DNA from: Choristoneura fumiferana
Lineage: Eukaryota > Arthropoda > Insecta > Lepidoptera > Tortricidae
NCBI RefSeq assembly: GCF_025370935.1
Contig: NC_133472.1
Coordinates: forward strand, 39,815,474-39,879,473
DNA: 64,000 bases
Direction: 5' to 3'
Made by a program: the position numbers and the translations under genes
Notes under the pieces: generated by a model
Seen by the model: the letters and a program-made list of their open reading frames with translations, nothing else
Told to the model about the DNA's origin: nothing
The model's database searches: none
Shown: positions 11,305-22,309 of the stretch, one piece after another
Numbering within the stretch: the stretch's first letter is position 1
Layout of the letters: each line of letters begins with the position of its first letter

Positions 11305-12224
11305 ATTCTGTTTGTACCGATTTATTTAGTTCCCGCGGGATAACCGGAGTTGCGGGCAACAGCTGTAGTTTCTTATACATTTATTTATATCGGGAACGGG
11401 TCGATTTGGGCGAGATTTGTTATATGGAAGCTTTCGGGGCGATAAGCGATCTAGCTTGGTCCTACACTTATTTTTGTAGCATTAGAAAGAAGGTAAGCGA
11501 TTTTGACGTGTCTTATTATTGAAAAAGACTTTTGAAAAATAAGTCACAGCAAATATGTATCAATTAGCAATGACATAATATGATCATTTACATTCTTTTG
11601 GTATCGTAGTAATAGTTACTTACTGTTTTTTTAAACGTTTTTCAATATAAAGACTCGTCAAGATTGTTTACCTTATTTCTAATGCTAAAAAAACGAAGTA
11701 TACTCGTAGTTACCTAGATAAACGCATGTTTTTGTATTTTTGAGAGCTTTTATTTAACATGCAATGTATGTCTGTCATTGCTTGGTGGTTCATCGCTATG
11801 GTGTTTGGCTCATATTGTAATTTCATTGTTCTTTTGTTCTGTTGTTGAAAACGTCTAAATCGAGGCTTTTTTAAGGGAGGTTAAAGTAAGGTTATTTCTG
11901 TAACTTAACCATGCCAATAATTTAATTAATAAACTAAAATTCAGGCTTCATTAACTTTCTAACAAAATTACAGCCGACAGATCTTTTAGCGCACTTGCTA
12001 TTTACTCTAAAACAAAATCATCTGCTAAAAAGATTGTCTCCGATTGGCTCCTCAGCCTAGACTATAACTGCACCGAAAAACTAATGATTACAATATCATA
12101 ATAATAATACATAATAATATATTAGTAGTGCACACACACACACACACACACACACATTGGGATATGTAGGGATACTATTGTTTCTATAATTTTGTCTTAG
12201 CTCTCCTAATCTGTTGTTACAGTT
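11305..12224. other. Unique stretch with a CA microsatellite
   Basis: No gene recognised. A pure (CA)n tract lies at 12130-12156. Confidence 0.5.
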
Positions 12225-12396
12225 GTTTGAGGGTTGGAGACCTGGGGACCTGACATACAGGTCTCCCCTAGTTCGGGCACCAGTCTCCACCGCACAATTT
12301 TGTACCTATGCATATTATTATCATTACTTGTTACTGTAAGAACTGTATATCCTGTGGTGGAGTTAATAAACGAATTTTATTATTATTATTTATTAT
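12225..12396 (+). mobile_element. Retroposon 3' end with (TTATTA) tail
   Basis: Contains GACCTGGGGACCTGACATAC, CTAGTTCGGGCACCAGTCTC and an AATAAA signal just before a TTATTATTATTT tail. This layout fits a 5'-truncated non-LTR element. No coding part remains. Confidence 0.55.
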
Positions 12397-12559
12397 TACT
12401 TGTCAATTTACTTTGCTGTACATTGCCGGCAATTATAATATTGTTGGAATGTTAACAGTCTGAATTTTAGTTAATTAATTAAATTAATATCATGGTAAAG
12501 TTACACAAATTCGTTACTTTAACATCCCTTAAAAAAAGTCTGGCTGCCGGTAACACACA

Positions 12560-12780
12560 TACCGTAAACTACTTCAACTTTGCCCTCTGGCCCCAACATT
12601 GCCTAGTTTGATTTAGAATCGATAACTCAGCACTCTTATAGGTTTTAAACTTTTATATAAACGGGATTTTTTATTACGGGGGGATAAAACTTTAAAAACC
12701 TAAAGGGTGCTACGTTATCGACTCTAAATCGAATCACGCAATGTTGGGGCCAGAGGGCAAAGTTGAAGCAGATTACGGTA
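12560..12780. mobile_element. Palindromic MITE with ~95-bp arms, TA flanks
   Basis: Arms 12560-12655 and 12685-12780 share TACCGTAA, CTTCAACTTTGCCCTCTGG and CCCCAACATTG in inverted order. The ends coincide with TA, which would fit a Tc1/mariner-type target. The central spacer is only about 29 bp. A GTTTGCCCTCTGGCCCCGA fragment at about 44649 suggests other copies. Confidence 0.8.
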
Positions 12781-12919
12781 CTAAGTAGTACTTTTGATCC
12801 TAACTAAATGGTACTAGCAGTTAGTACCATAAATACGGCATGTCACAGAACGAGTTATACTAGCGTGTGCCCATTTCTCGGAATTTAAGAAAAATGGTGC
12901 TCACGTGCTACGTTTGGAC

Positions 12920-13323
12920 TAGGCGTGGATAAAAAATATCGATAAACCAAAATATCGATAGTTTTTCAATAAATAGTCGACTATAATCGTAGCTATTTTT
13001 AATCTGAAAGCATCGATATTAGATATTTATTTCTGAATGTCATATTTGTATTAAATTCGATACTTTTTAAGGTTTTTGTTGTATAATATTATTATTTTTT
13101 AATTAAATTGTGATATCAATATTCAGTTTTTTATTTATGCTAGTGAAAATTGTAACAATTAAGAAAGTTAGTAAAACTTGCTACAAATCGTGTTTTTTCG
13201 ACATTCAAATATTTTGGCAATAATTTAGGTAATCGCTGCTATATTTATTAGTCTGTATAAGTCGATATTTTTCAAAACTATCGATACGATAATATATACC
13301 CATTTATAACTTTCCCCTGCCTA
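12920..13323. mobile_element. Non-autonomous hAT-type element with 8-bp TSD
   Basis: A 404-bp element starting TAGGCGTGGATAAA and ending TTTCCCCTGCCTA. It is flanked by perfect 8-bp duplications GTTTGGAC at 12912-12919 and 13324-13331. Both subterminal regions carry repeated ATATCGATA motifs. The inside is very AT-rich and non-coding. Confidence 0.9.
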
Positions 13324-13554
13324 GTTTGGACCGGTTATGGGCCCTTTAGTTTACCTACATTAATTACGCATACAGATTTGTGTTTAAGTTGTTCTTAGTT
13401 TTGTTCCTACATTGGTGATGTGATGATATTTTTTGGTTTACAGAACAAACTGATACATGTACCAGGATTAGGATGGAACCTTTTAATAATCAATTTCACT
13501 GTGATTTGATGTTGTATGGGATGATATTAGTAGCACAAAGTTTCCACCCAAGTA

Positions 13555-13685
13555 CAGTCACCAGCGTCAATATTTGACACACCAAAGCGTGCATTATATA
13601 TCTGATACCTACAACTCTATTTCTTGGACCAGTAGGACGTGTCAGATATTTTAGCAAGCTCCGCCGTGGCAGATATTAATGACTG
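13555..13685. mobile_element. Tc1/mariner-type MITE, family i, copy 1
   Basis: Starts CAGTCACCAGCG and ends GATATTAATGACTG between TA dinucleotides (13553-13554, 13686-13687). A copy at 57687-57812 shares AAAGCGTGCAT and the GGACGTGTCAGATATTTT block. Confidence 0.85.
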
Positions 13686-14159
13686 TACATGATTCAGTTT
13701 TTTCGTCTGTACCTCATCCTGCAAAAATTTCGAGGCACCCCAATTTTATTTTAATAAATTTATTTCAAAAAGGTAATATTTTGAAAAATAAACAGCATTC
13801 AAAAAAACAATTTGAGCCACTGTGTACTGGGGGTGGGATACAGTGAATCAATCCTCAGTTCACAGTGAATCATCTATGGTAAAACACAAATAAGAAGCTT
13901 ATTTTTACAAGATTTTAATTAACTTACAAAAAGTATCGTATGTAAGTACGAGTGTATCTCATCAAGGTCGTTACACTACATTTCTCGGAAAAATAGTTGT
14001 CTCCAGATTGCAGAGCTGAAGTCTGGAGTTCGTAGTTGGCAATAGAAAGTGCTGTTGCCCACTTTCGCATTAAGTCCCTTAATCGCTTTTTTACACCCAC
14101 GGGAAGAAATGGGAATTTTCACCTGTTTCTAGTGATGCAATTTTTTACGGGCATGGAAA
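13686..14159. other. Unique spacer
   Basis: AT-rich sequence in which I recognise no gene or repeat. Confidence 0.5.
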
Positions 14160-14352
14160 TAATATTTATTTATATTTTTATAAATAAATAGGCCAGCGTT
14201 TGACCACACGCCTGATGGCGAATGGTAAGCAAAGACGTGGACTAAGACGGACCACGCTTGCCCAATAAATGTCCATTCACCCTAGATTTGAAGACGGCCA
14301 AATTGTAGCGATCAGGGAACACACGCACGCAGGGCATTCCACTCCTTAACTG
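14160..14352 (-). pseudogene. LINE C-terminal relic and tail
   Basis: On the minus strand the sequence still reads, across one frameshift, like the end of a non-LTR reverse-transcriptase polyprotein: a KEWNAL-like phrase, then FPDRYNLAVFKSRVNGHLLG. It is followed by an A/T-rich tail at 14160-14200. No catalytic domain remains. I recognise this as a LINE terminus, but the clade is not certain. Confidence 0.55.
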
Positions 14353-14879
14353 TCCAAATAATAAAGGACGAGCGAAAACGCCTATATTACATAACCTATT
14401 AATGCCCAGAGTCCTTTATAAAGGACTTATTGTAATTTCAACATCAAACTCTATCATAAATAACGTAAAGTTAGATGTTCATAAATCAAAAATTTCATTT
14501 GGGCCTTGGGAAGTCCACAAATATATTTTTGCTATTTCACTTGTAGGGTACACTTGTACAGTGGGCCAGTATGATTCGCTCTTGGCTGTTATTTCAAACT
14601 CATGTGCATGGTCCATCAATTTGGCACGTGCTTACATTCCACAGATTATCCGTAGACAATTTACTGGACGAACTCGAGACATGCATGCCTTTAGGCCTTT
14701 TACTCTTTTTGTGAAATTTGATTCAACATTCTTTTAGATGCCTAAACAAGCGTCCTTATAAACGCATAATTTTTTACTTATGTATGTATGTAAACTCTTT
14801 ATTGTACAAAAGAAAAGAAGCAAAATAATTGACTTTGACTCTACCAGTAACCTCTGAGTGGATGAGAGGAGCAATCAGA

Positions 14880-14998
14880 AGGGCTACTACGAAAATCGAA
14901 GTTCGTATCGTACCGTCCCTCTCACTCTCGTAATAAATAATATTAGCGTCAGTGGGACAGCGAGATACGAAGTTCGAATTTAGTATTTCGTGGCCTGC
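14880..14998. mobile_element. MITE family C, copy 1
   Basis: Begins GGGCTACTACGAAAATCGAA and ends in the near-complement AAGTTCGAATTTAGTATTTC plus GTGGCCTGC. The middle is CCGTCCCTCTCACTCTCGTA. Further copies lie at 29671, 39030, 42052, about 53588 and 63000. Confidence 0.8.
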
Positions 14999-15004
14999 AC
15001 CACT

Positions 15005-15129
15005 ACCATGAGTTTACAGTGACCGTACTCGATAGCGACGGCGTAAATTATTTGTATGGAGAATTGTACAGCGCCTCTACAAATACTTTACGCCGTCGCT
15101 ATCGAGTACGGTCACTGTAAACTCATGGT
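15005..15129. mobile_element. 43-bp perfect terminal palindrome (hairpin MITE)
   Basis: Left arm 15005-15047 (ACCATGAGTTTACAGTGACC..GACGGCGTAAA) is repeated exactly in inverse at 15087-15129. The arms extend imperfectly to a loop with GAATTGTACAGCGCC. It begins only 6 bp after MITE C. No clear target duplication. Confidence 0.8.
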
Positions 15130-15794
15130 GGTGATACTGGTGAGAATCGAGTTGTTGTGGCACCACGCCACTGGTAGCTACTGCTTTAGCTTTTTAACAC
15201 GCTTAAGATGGCCGTTATCAAACCCATTTCGTTATCATTATCAGAGTGAACGACTTGATAATCTCCGGCTATCATGGCTTGTACAAACATACAAACAGTT
15301 TTACTACGCTTCGGGTTATGTTTACTGTTAGCATTGTAATGTTTGTTTAAGTTTTGGATGAATGTGTAATTTTTGGGATGGTTAAGGAATTTTTAAATAT
15401 GTTTCTGTTTAGCTCATTGTTAATAACAAGCTTTTTTTGCTGACTTTAATTTTTGTTGACAAACGTACGTACCTACTTAAAACCTATTGACATCTTCATC
15501 CAACCTATATATGCTATACCAAAATTCAAATCAATCCGACCACTGGACGTGGGCTAAATTCAAAATGCAAGATTTGACCCCAAACGCGGCAAGATATGCT
15601 TGTAATATAGAAAAAGTTGAGGACTAATTTTTAAAATCACATTACTCTAGAATACTAATCGAAAGCAGTGAAAACTCGCCTGAAATACTATTTCTACTAA
15701 AATTAGGTATTGCTCTAATGAATCTTGTCCAAGAAGAAGTTTCATATTCGAACTGTACTTTTGTAGCATTACACAGATTTTTACCAATCGACAT
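15130..15794. other. Mostly unique, with a relic of the AAGTCGATC repeat
   Basis: Positions about 15415-15620 share CAAAATGCAAGATTTGACC-like phrases with the repeat at 16795-17095. No gene recognised. Confidence 0.45.
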
Positions 15795-16090
15795 TGCAAT
15801 TACCAATTTAACATCTAGTTTGTATAAATTGACAATTGACAATCTAGTTTGTGTATTTTTACAATTACCAATCTAGTCTATAATTATGAGTCATTTAATT
15901 TATAACACTTGCCAATTTAGTTTGTGGAATGTTGACAATAGCCAATCTAGTTTACGTAACTTATTTATTATACTAAATATTACTAATCTGACGTAATAGA
16001 TTTGACAATTACCAATCTAATCTAGTCGTATAATTTGACAATTGTCAATCAAGATTGTGTAATATTGACAACAATGTCTAATGTCAATTT
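15795..16090. repeat. Decayed tandem array around CAATCTAGTTT
   Basis: TTGACAATTACCAATCTAG and variants recur about seven times at uneven spacings of roughly 30-60 bp. It looks like an old minisatellite with indels. Confidence 0.65.
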
Positions 16091-16482
16091 TACCGCTACT
16101 ACTCGTACTGTCAATGCGCTTTGTATACTTTACGTTTACGTGTATTCATCTATCATATGAATTTGGATCTTGGACAATATCTTTTATCCATTTCTTTGTC
16201 ACCTTAGTTTGCATTTGTGAAGCCTTCAACGAATGGTTCTTAATATTGCATATAACCTAATGTAGTAGTAAATAATAGTGTTATTTATTTTTAACATGAT
16301 GGGGTAAGTGGCCGATAAGCGGTACTTGTATTGATAAAACCACGATACTTGCAAGTGAAGTATTTAATCTGTATTTATGATTAGAAGGACCGTTTAAAAT
16401 AACGTTTAGATTATTTAAAAAAAACGGTTAAATATGTAGGTATCGGGACAGACGCAATGAAGTGAAAATTATTACTTTTTAC

Positions 16483-16705
16483 TAATATTATAAGATTTAT
16501 AAATGCGAATGTTCTATCTGTCTGTCGGTCTATCTGGCTCGGTTACCTCTTCATGCTCAAATCGTTAAACCAATTTCAATGACATTTTCGTATATGCAGA
16601 TAGCTGAACATCTGGAATAACACATGGGCTACTTTTTATCCCAGAATTCCTATGACATTGGGAGAAAATCTCCAAATCTAAGCCGCTGGGCTTAGAGTCC
16701 TGACC
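16483..16705 (+). mobile_element. Helitron-like relic, 5' part
   Basis: Contains TACTAATATTATAAGATTTA and AAATGCGAATG near the start and GGGCTACTTTTTATCCCAG downstream, phrases shared with the better copies at 46511 and 55732. The CTAG end is not visible. Confidence 0.55.
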
Positions 16706-16794
16706 TTTGGTACAGTTGTCTTAAGTGCAACGTTAATGAAGATTAAGATATAAAAAAAAGTTTGGTAAAAACTTCATTTTGAATACAAGCTTTT

Positions 16795-17095
16795 TGCTGA
16801 CTGTACTTTTATCGACTTTACTTGCATTGTCACCCAAACTACATTTACATACCAAATGTCAAGTCGATGCCATTAACCGTTGAATAGTTCCGTCCTACGG
16901 AGACGATCCTGGCAAGAGTACCAGTACCTATGCCACTACCATATTATTAACTGTATTGTCACGCAATTTGCATAAGTATGCCAAACTTCAAGTCGATCTG
17001 ACTACTGGAAGTTGGTCGAATTTATCTTGCAAGATTTGACTACAGACAGACAGACAACGGGACTGGTGAAACTAAATAAAAGCTTTGTAATTTTG
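16795..17095 (+). repeat. Dispersed repeat ending AATAAAAGCTTTG
   Basis: Contains CAAATGTCAAGTCGATGCC and AAACTTCAAGTCGATCTGAC, then AGACAGACAGACAACGGGAC and GAAACTAAATAAAAGCTTTG. Resembles a common lepidopteran dispersed repeat with a retroposon-like end. Confidence 0.5.
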
Positions 17096-18379
17096 TGAAT
17101 TCCTATGAGAATGACGTGAAATTCCAGAATTTAAAATTAACAGCCGGATCAAATGTTTTAAAGCCTGCGTAGTAAGTAATCATACAAAATCATAATGTTA
17201 CTAAAACTTGCCTTATCTACTTAATACTTAATACTAATGCTTTTTTACCAGGAAACGCCATAACCATCATACGTAGAAAACCATTACACTGATCGCATCT
17301 AACTAGGGAAAGGTTCTTAGAAGCCATCCCTGCGCATGAGTCGAGAGAGATGCAAATACTCCAAGCCTAATGCGCGAGCGAGACGCGACTGGATTACCTT
17401 CGGACCACTTACTGTATAATGTAGGCACTACGTAGGTTGCTGTGGAGGTTCATTCTCATAACCCTTAGGTTATGGTTCAATTTTTTTTAATACATTAATT
17501 TTAAACTTAATGTAGGTAACTGATTTAATCAGGTGTAATATCATCTATGTAATTATTAACTTTTTGAACTAATACTATTAAATATGGATGTGAATCTGAA
17601 ATAATAAAAAAGGACATTTCTAGATTACATATCTAGAGAGAAATTACATATCTAGTTATTTATAATCAAGAAAATGTGTTTATCAAGACAATCCAAGTAA
17701 ATATATATTTTTTAATTAATTATTAACTTAAATTATAGTTAAACTACAATATACTATATATAGAACGCTACTTCTGTGCTACATATATTTGTGTTAACAT
17801 GCAGAACCGCTCTTTCCATGGAAAACAGTAGATATGTTCACATATAAGCGAATCAAGTGAAATTCTTAATGGGAATAAATGATCTTGAAACTTAGATTTA
17901 TACAATGCCCCACAGGCCCAACTGTCACGAATAAAAACGCAAAATGCCAAAGCGTTTCGAACCCTCTACGAGTTCTTTATCAGAACCTAGTCAACAAACA
18001 CACAAAGCCGTTATCAAACTAATGACATGACATGACTTTGGTAATCCTAATAGAAAATGCCATAAATAAGTATTGAATAAATTAACTTTAAGTACGCGGC
18101 GTCTTTATCAGACGATTAGCGGTAGAAGTCTAAATCACGGTTAATTTATTAATTTATTTAAGAATTCAACGGCCTCATTTACTTAAGGTTTAAGTTCAAA
18201 AACATAAAATTACTAAATCATAAAATAAATGGAAGGCTTCTAAATGGTTATACTTATAATTCTATTTATACTCAGGTTCAGGTAAAACCCAGTGCGAGTC
18301 GGTCTCTATGCACCAAAGGCTCTCTGCTGGGACGCAAGCAAAAAATAAGTTTGTACTTTATAGATTTCTATAAAAAAAC
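17096..18379. other. Unique stretch
   Basis: No gene recognised. A short direct repeat of TTACATATCTAG lies at about 17623-17656. A 60-codon minus-strand frame at 17768-17950 has no recognised signature. Confidence 0.45.
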
Positions 18380-18805
18380 AATAGTAGATTGTACAACAAG
18401 AGCATAAAACGAGCCATTTTACCCGAGGCGTTCATATAGCAACCCGAGCCGGACATGGCGAGGGTGGATAGACACGCTGAGGGGAAAATGGGTTTAATTC
18501 TCGAGTTTTACACTCTGCTTTTCACTTAGATTGCGAGGAAATTAAACAGAAACAGTTGAAACAAATGTTCACTTAATTATATTTTTTTAGATTTATTGAT
18601 TTATTTTCATTGATTTTTGGTTTTATATAACTTAAAAAATATAAAAAATATGTAGAAACTTCTTTGTTTGTGGCTGTTTACACATGATTGCCTTGGTCTT
18701 AGACGATGATTATACTTTATGCACTAGAGCATAAAAAGTCGTTTTACGAGTATGTCACCTAGATTCAACCTAAACACCAAGTTTACGAGCATGAGAAGTG
18801 AAAAG
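18380..18805 (+). repeat. Dispersed repeat D, copy 1
   Basis: From TAGTAGATTGTACAACAAG through CATAAAACGAGCCATTTTAC to CGAGCATGAGAAGTGAAAAG. A copy in the same orientation lies at 40030-40455. The two share both outer blocks, with a diverged AT-rich middle. Confidence 0.75.
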
Positions 18806-19877
18806 TATTTTTTTTTTCAGTTTGTTGTGAGGGCGGACGCACTGACGTTCATGATCGCATTTATCATCTCTTTCTATCCTCATCTTACATCGTGTGACAG
18901 AAAGCAGGGGTGAAAAAAAATGTTCAAGTGTATTAAAGACCATAGGGCCCCTGATCAGAATCTGTCTTTGTCATTACTTATTTAGCTCTAAAACTACGTT
19001 ACACGGACATTTGTGGCAAACATTTGCCATTTGATAAAACGGTAGCCCAATTTCCAGTGCACTACGCCTAAATTATGTCATAGTTTACGTTTATCTACAC
19101 TTTAAGACATGACGTCATCCCATCCCACATCTTAACTTTTATCTTCAGCCATTTTAGCCCACACTTGCATCCAAACAAATGAAAATCAAAGGCAACCTCT
19201 TTGAAATCAAACTATATGGCCAACCAACAAAACTTAATTTCCAACGGTTGATTTTTTTTGACGCGGCACGCGTCGATTGCGCCAGTATGAAGCAACTTAA
19301 TTCCATTTTCAAAGTTACATGCGACTAACCGAATTTGATTCTAAATAAACCGACCGAAAGTTCATATTAAGTTGACAATTAAATAGCCTAGTCGCTAAGC
19401 CTACACGCTATTAGGCAATTGCATTATAACCCTACCGAGTTAAAAAGTATGTTTCGAACTTTAGATGTTTCCTCCGAAGTTACTTTACATTTTGGTCGGG
19501 TTGGTGACACCATAATGGCGGACGGTGGGTGTATTTATACAATATTAAAGGCTTTCTGAGTATAGTAGGCGATGGCAAGTGTCAAAGGCTATGATAGCTC
19601 GTAGTACATCCGGCCCTATTGCCAAATAAACTGTTAATGAATGAACTGAGTGACATGTGGGTAGATGCACAATCAAAACCATTAAGTTAATGTGTTCAAA
19701 GAGAATCCCTTTTTATAAGTTTATACTTAACCTCTGGTTCCCTGTCAAAAAAGACAAAGAAATTAAAGTAAATCTGCTCTACACAAGCAAAGTATTTGAA
19801 TTTCTGTCTATTTGTTTGTTTTGTTTTCTCGGCTGGCTTGGCTGATTTCGATGAAAATAGCAAATTCTACATCTATA
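18806..19877. other. Unique stretch
   Basis: No gene or repeat recognised. A 62-codon plus-strand frame (19657-19845) has no signature. Confidence 0.45.
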
Positions 19878-20095
19878 TTTAAAATAGTTGTGTTTCACGT
19901 GAAAAAATAATTCAACGTGAACGAAGTCGCGGGTAAAAAGCTAGTATGGAGATAAGATGCAAACAACATAAATTACATTCAAAACGCTCAACTAAAAATG
20001 TTTTTTATAAGTTAATAACCACTTATTAATTTGATTCTTACAGGCCAAATATCACCTTATTTCAGTGATCGAATCAACTTCAAAGGTTCGAATGT
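19878..20095 (+). repeat. Left arm of a 1.1-kb inverted structure
   Basis: About 215 bp that recurs inverted at 20795-21009. Shared landmarks are TTGTGTTTCACGTGAAAAA, GTCGCGGGTAAAAAGCTAGT, AAAAATGTTTTTTATAAGTT and CCAAATATCACC. The GGGTAAAAAGCTAG phrase is a Helitron-like 3' end. Confidence 0.8.
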
Positions 20096-20101
20096 AGAGT
20101 T

Positions 20102-20165
20102 TTGACAAACGATCATTCGGACTTTCAATAAGCATGCGAGCCAATATGGACCCATACCGGGTGTG
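20102..20165 (-). repeat. Dispersed repeat E fragment
   Basis: Contains GACAAACGATCATTCGGAC and GAGCCAATATGGACCCATAC, found in the other orientation at about 21695-21775 and 35837-35905. Confidence 0.55.
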
Positions 20166-20224
20166 GCCTGTAATATGAGCAAATATGTAATTAAAACATA
20201 GATCATACTCCTCAAATTGAACAA

Positions 20225-20390
20225 CATTAAATCAATAATAATAAATGTTTATTGTACCTACTCAAAAACAAGTGTTACAAGTAACATAAACTTAAGTTTG
20301 TACAAAAAGATCTTAAGTAAGTGGTCGAGCTTTCGACCCCTAAACTAGGTTTAAACCTGTGCCTTAGGGGCATTAGTTCAGCGACTTTTA
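20225..20390 (-). mobile_element. Retroposon 3' end, minus strand
   Basis: On the minus strand the sequence ends CAATAAACATTTATTATTAT, an AATAAA signal followed by a short TTA-rich tail, after a body containing GGTCGAAAGCTCGACCAC. No coding part. Confidence 0.5.
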
Positions 20391-20416
20391 AAAATAATTA
20401 GTCAGTGTATAGGCAC

Positions 20417-20786
20417 TTGTCCCACCGCCGACGATGAGCGAGAAGCGAGCAGAGCGATTAACTAGAAACGAGTGGGCGAGCAGTGAAAAGCGAGTGTTCG
20501 AGCACGACGGGCGATTACTCGCTCCACTCGCTCGAGCCGGGCGGCCGCCAAGCTAACAGCGCTGAGCGAGTATCGCTGAGCTAGTTTTATAGCTCAGCGA
20601 GTTTTATAGCTCTTGTCGCTGCGACAAAAGATGTAAGAGCGAGTTCTCGCCGGCAGTGTGAACCACCAGCGATCAACTATTAATATATATGTCTCTTTTA
20701 CTCACACAGGATCTTATATCTTTTGTTCGTTTCTTGAGCGAGAAAATAGTCGATAGCCAATCGTTTCCTCGCCGGCGGTGAGACAA
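20417..20786. mobile_element. GC-rich TIR element with clustered GAGCGAG motifs
   Basis: Ends are TTGTCCCACCGCCGACGA and TCGCCGGCGGTGAGACAA, nearly perfect inverted repeats. The inside is rich in GAGCGAG/CTCGCTC. It lies inside the inverted structure 19878-21009. Repeated subterminal motifs fit a hAT-like MITE, but an 8-bp duplication is not visible, so the class is open. Confidence 0.75.
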
Positions 20787-20794
20787 CTGCCATA

Positions 20795-21009
20795 CGTCCG
20801 AACCTTTGCAGTTGACTCGATCACTGTAGGTAAATGGGTGATATTTGGCTTGTAAAAATTCAAGACCACTTAATAACTTATAAAAAACATTTTTATTGGA
20901 GCTTTTTGAATGTACTTTTTGTTGTTTGTATCTTATCTATATACTAGCTTTTTACCCGCGACTGCGTTCGCGTTCAATTAATTTTTCACGTGAAACACAA
21001 CAGTTTTAA
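20795..21009 (-). repeat. Right arm of the 1.1-kb inverted structure
   Basis: Inverse of 19878-20095, starting GTCCGAACCTTTGCAGTTGA and ending CACGTGAAACACAACAG. The arms differ by scattered substitutions and small indels, so this is an old inversion rather than a recent palindrome. Confidence 0.8.
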
Positions 21010-22000
21010 GGGTCCATATCGTCGATATATCGATTTTATTTTTAATGGGTATACCTGTAATTACAAACTGAACTGTACCTGCATGCACTTAAATTAAAGA
21101 TTAGGTTTGTTAAAACGATTGACAGAACCATAAACATTCCGATGTTAAGTGGATTTACCTAATTAAAGAAAATTTGAAAACGTGACTGCCTTAAAAATTA
21201 AGCTAAATCGAACCTTCTTTCGATTACTTTATAGTCCCTTTTTGATGACATCTAAATTAGACTTTATTGTTGTAACAACTATATTAACAGGACTGGTATA
21301 GTACACGGCACGAAAGTAGAGCCTAAAATCATATTTCCCTCTCGCTCGTTTGAGACAAATGTGAGCAAGAGAGCAATAGGAATTAATATTTCAAACGCGT
21401 TGATGTCTTTCGTTCAAATTCATACATTCCAGCAACTCTGCCTTGAATACGCGCGATATTTTGGCCCAGCGAATCCTAGCAAAGAAGAAAGAAACATTCT
21501 ACTTCGGCTATGTCTGTCCGTTGTTCTTCCACACGTCTTCTAGAAGCCTTTTTTATGGTATAGGGGGCAAATTTAGGGCATTATAGGTTCTCGAATACAC
21601 GATCTGCGGTGCGGCGAGCTCTAACAAAGAATCCTTATAGTTTTAGATGTCCGTCCGTCTGTTCATCTTGGCCCTATTTTACCACGCTGACAGGTGCCAA
21701 TACCGGGTCCATATCGGCTCGCAACTTATCGAAAGTCCAAATGTAATGTGTGTCAGAATTATCGTTTGTCATAACCAAGGAGCGGAATTTCTCATAGCAA
21801 AAATCAAATATCAAAGGGATTGAACATAAGTTTTATCGACTATTCCAGTTATCGAATCGAATCTTCGCTTGTTATCGCCTTTAGCATTATTCTGTAACAT
21901 TTGACCTCTTTGATAAGCGACTTTCATCTCCATATTAAAATAAAATAAATCGCGTCAACGTCACATATTATGACATTTATGTCGCTTGAGTAAAGCCATG
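21010..22000. other. Mostly unique; repeat E fragment at 21695-21775
   Basis: The E fragment carries CCGGGTCCATATCGGCTCGC and ATTATCGTTTGTCATAAC. A 60-codon frame at 21361-21543 has no recognised signature. Confidence 0.45.
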
Positions 22001-22280
22001 GTGGCCTAGTGGTTTGACCTATCGCCTCTCAAGCAGAGGGTCGCGGGTTCAAACCCCGGCTCGCACCTCTGAGTTTTTCGAAATTCATGTGCGGAATTAC
22101 ATTTAAAATTTACCACGAGCTTTGCGGTGAAGAAAAACTTGCACAAACAAGCGAAGCAATTCAATGGTGCGTGTGAAGTTCCCAATCCGCACTGGGCCCG
22201 CGTGGGAACTATGGCCCAAGCCCTCTTGTTCTGAGAGGAGGCCTGTGCCCAGCAGTGGGACGTATATAGGCTGGGATGAT
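22001..22280 (+). mobile_element. tRNA-derived SINE, family B, copy 2
   Basis: Starts GTGGCCTAGTGGTTTGACC, has the B box GGGTTCAAACCCCGG, and ends TATAGGCTGGGATG. It lacks the internal GGAAAACATCGTGAGG block, a deletion of about 20 bp. No target duplication recognised. Confidence 0.85.
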
Positions 22281-22309
22281 AATGACAAACGATTCTCTTG
22301 GGGTTAGTA

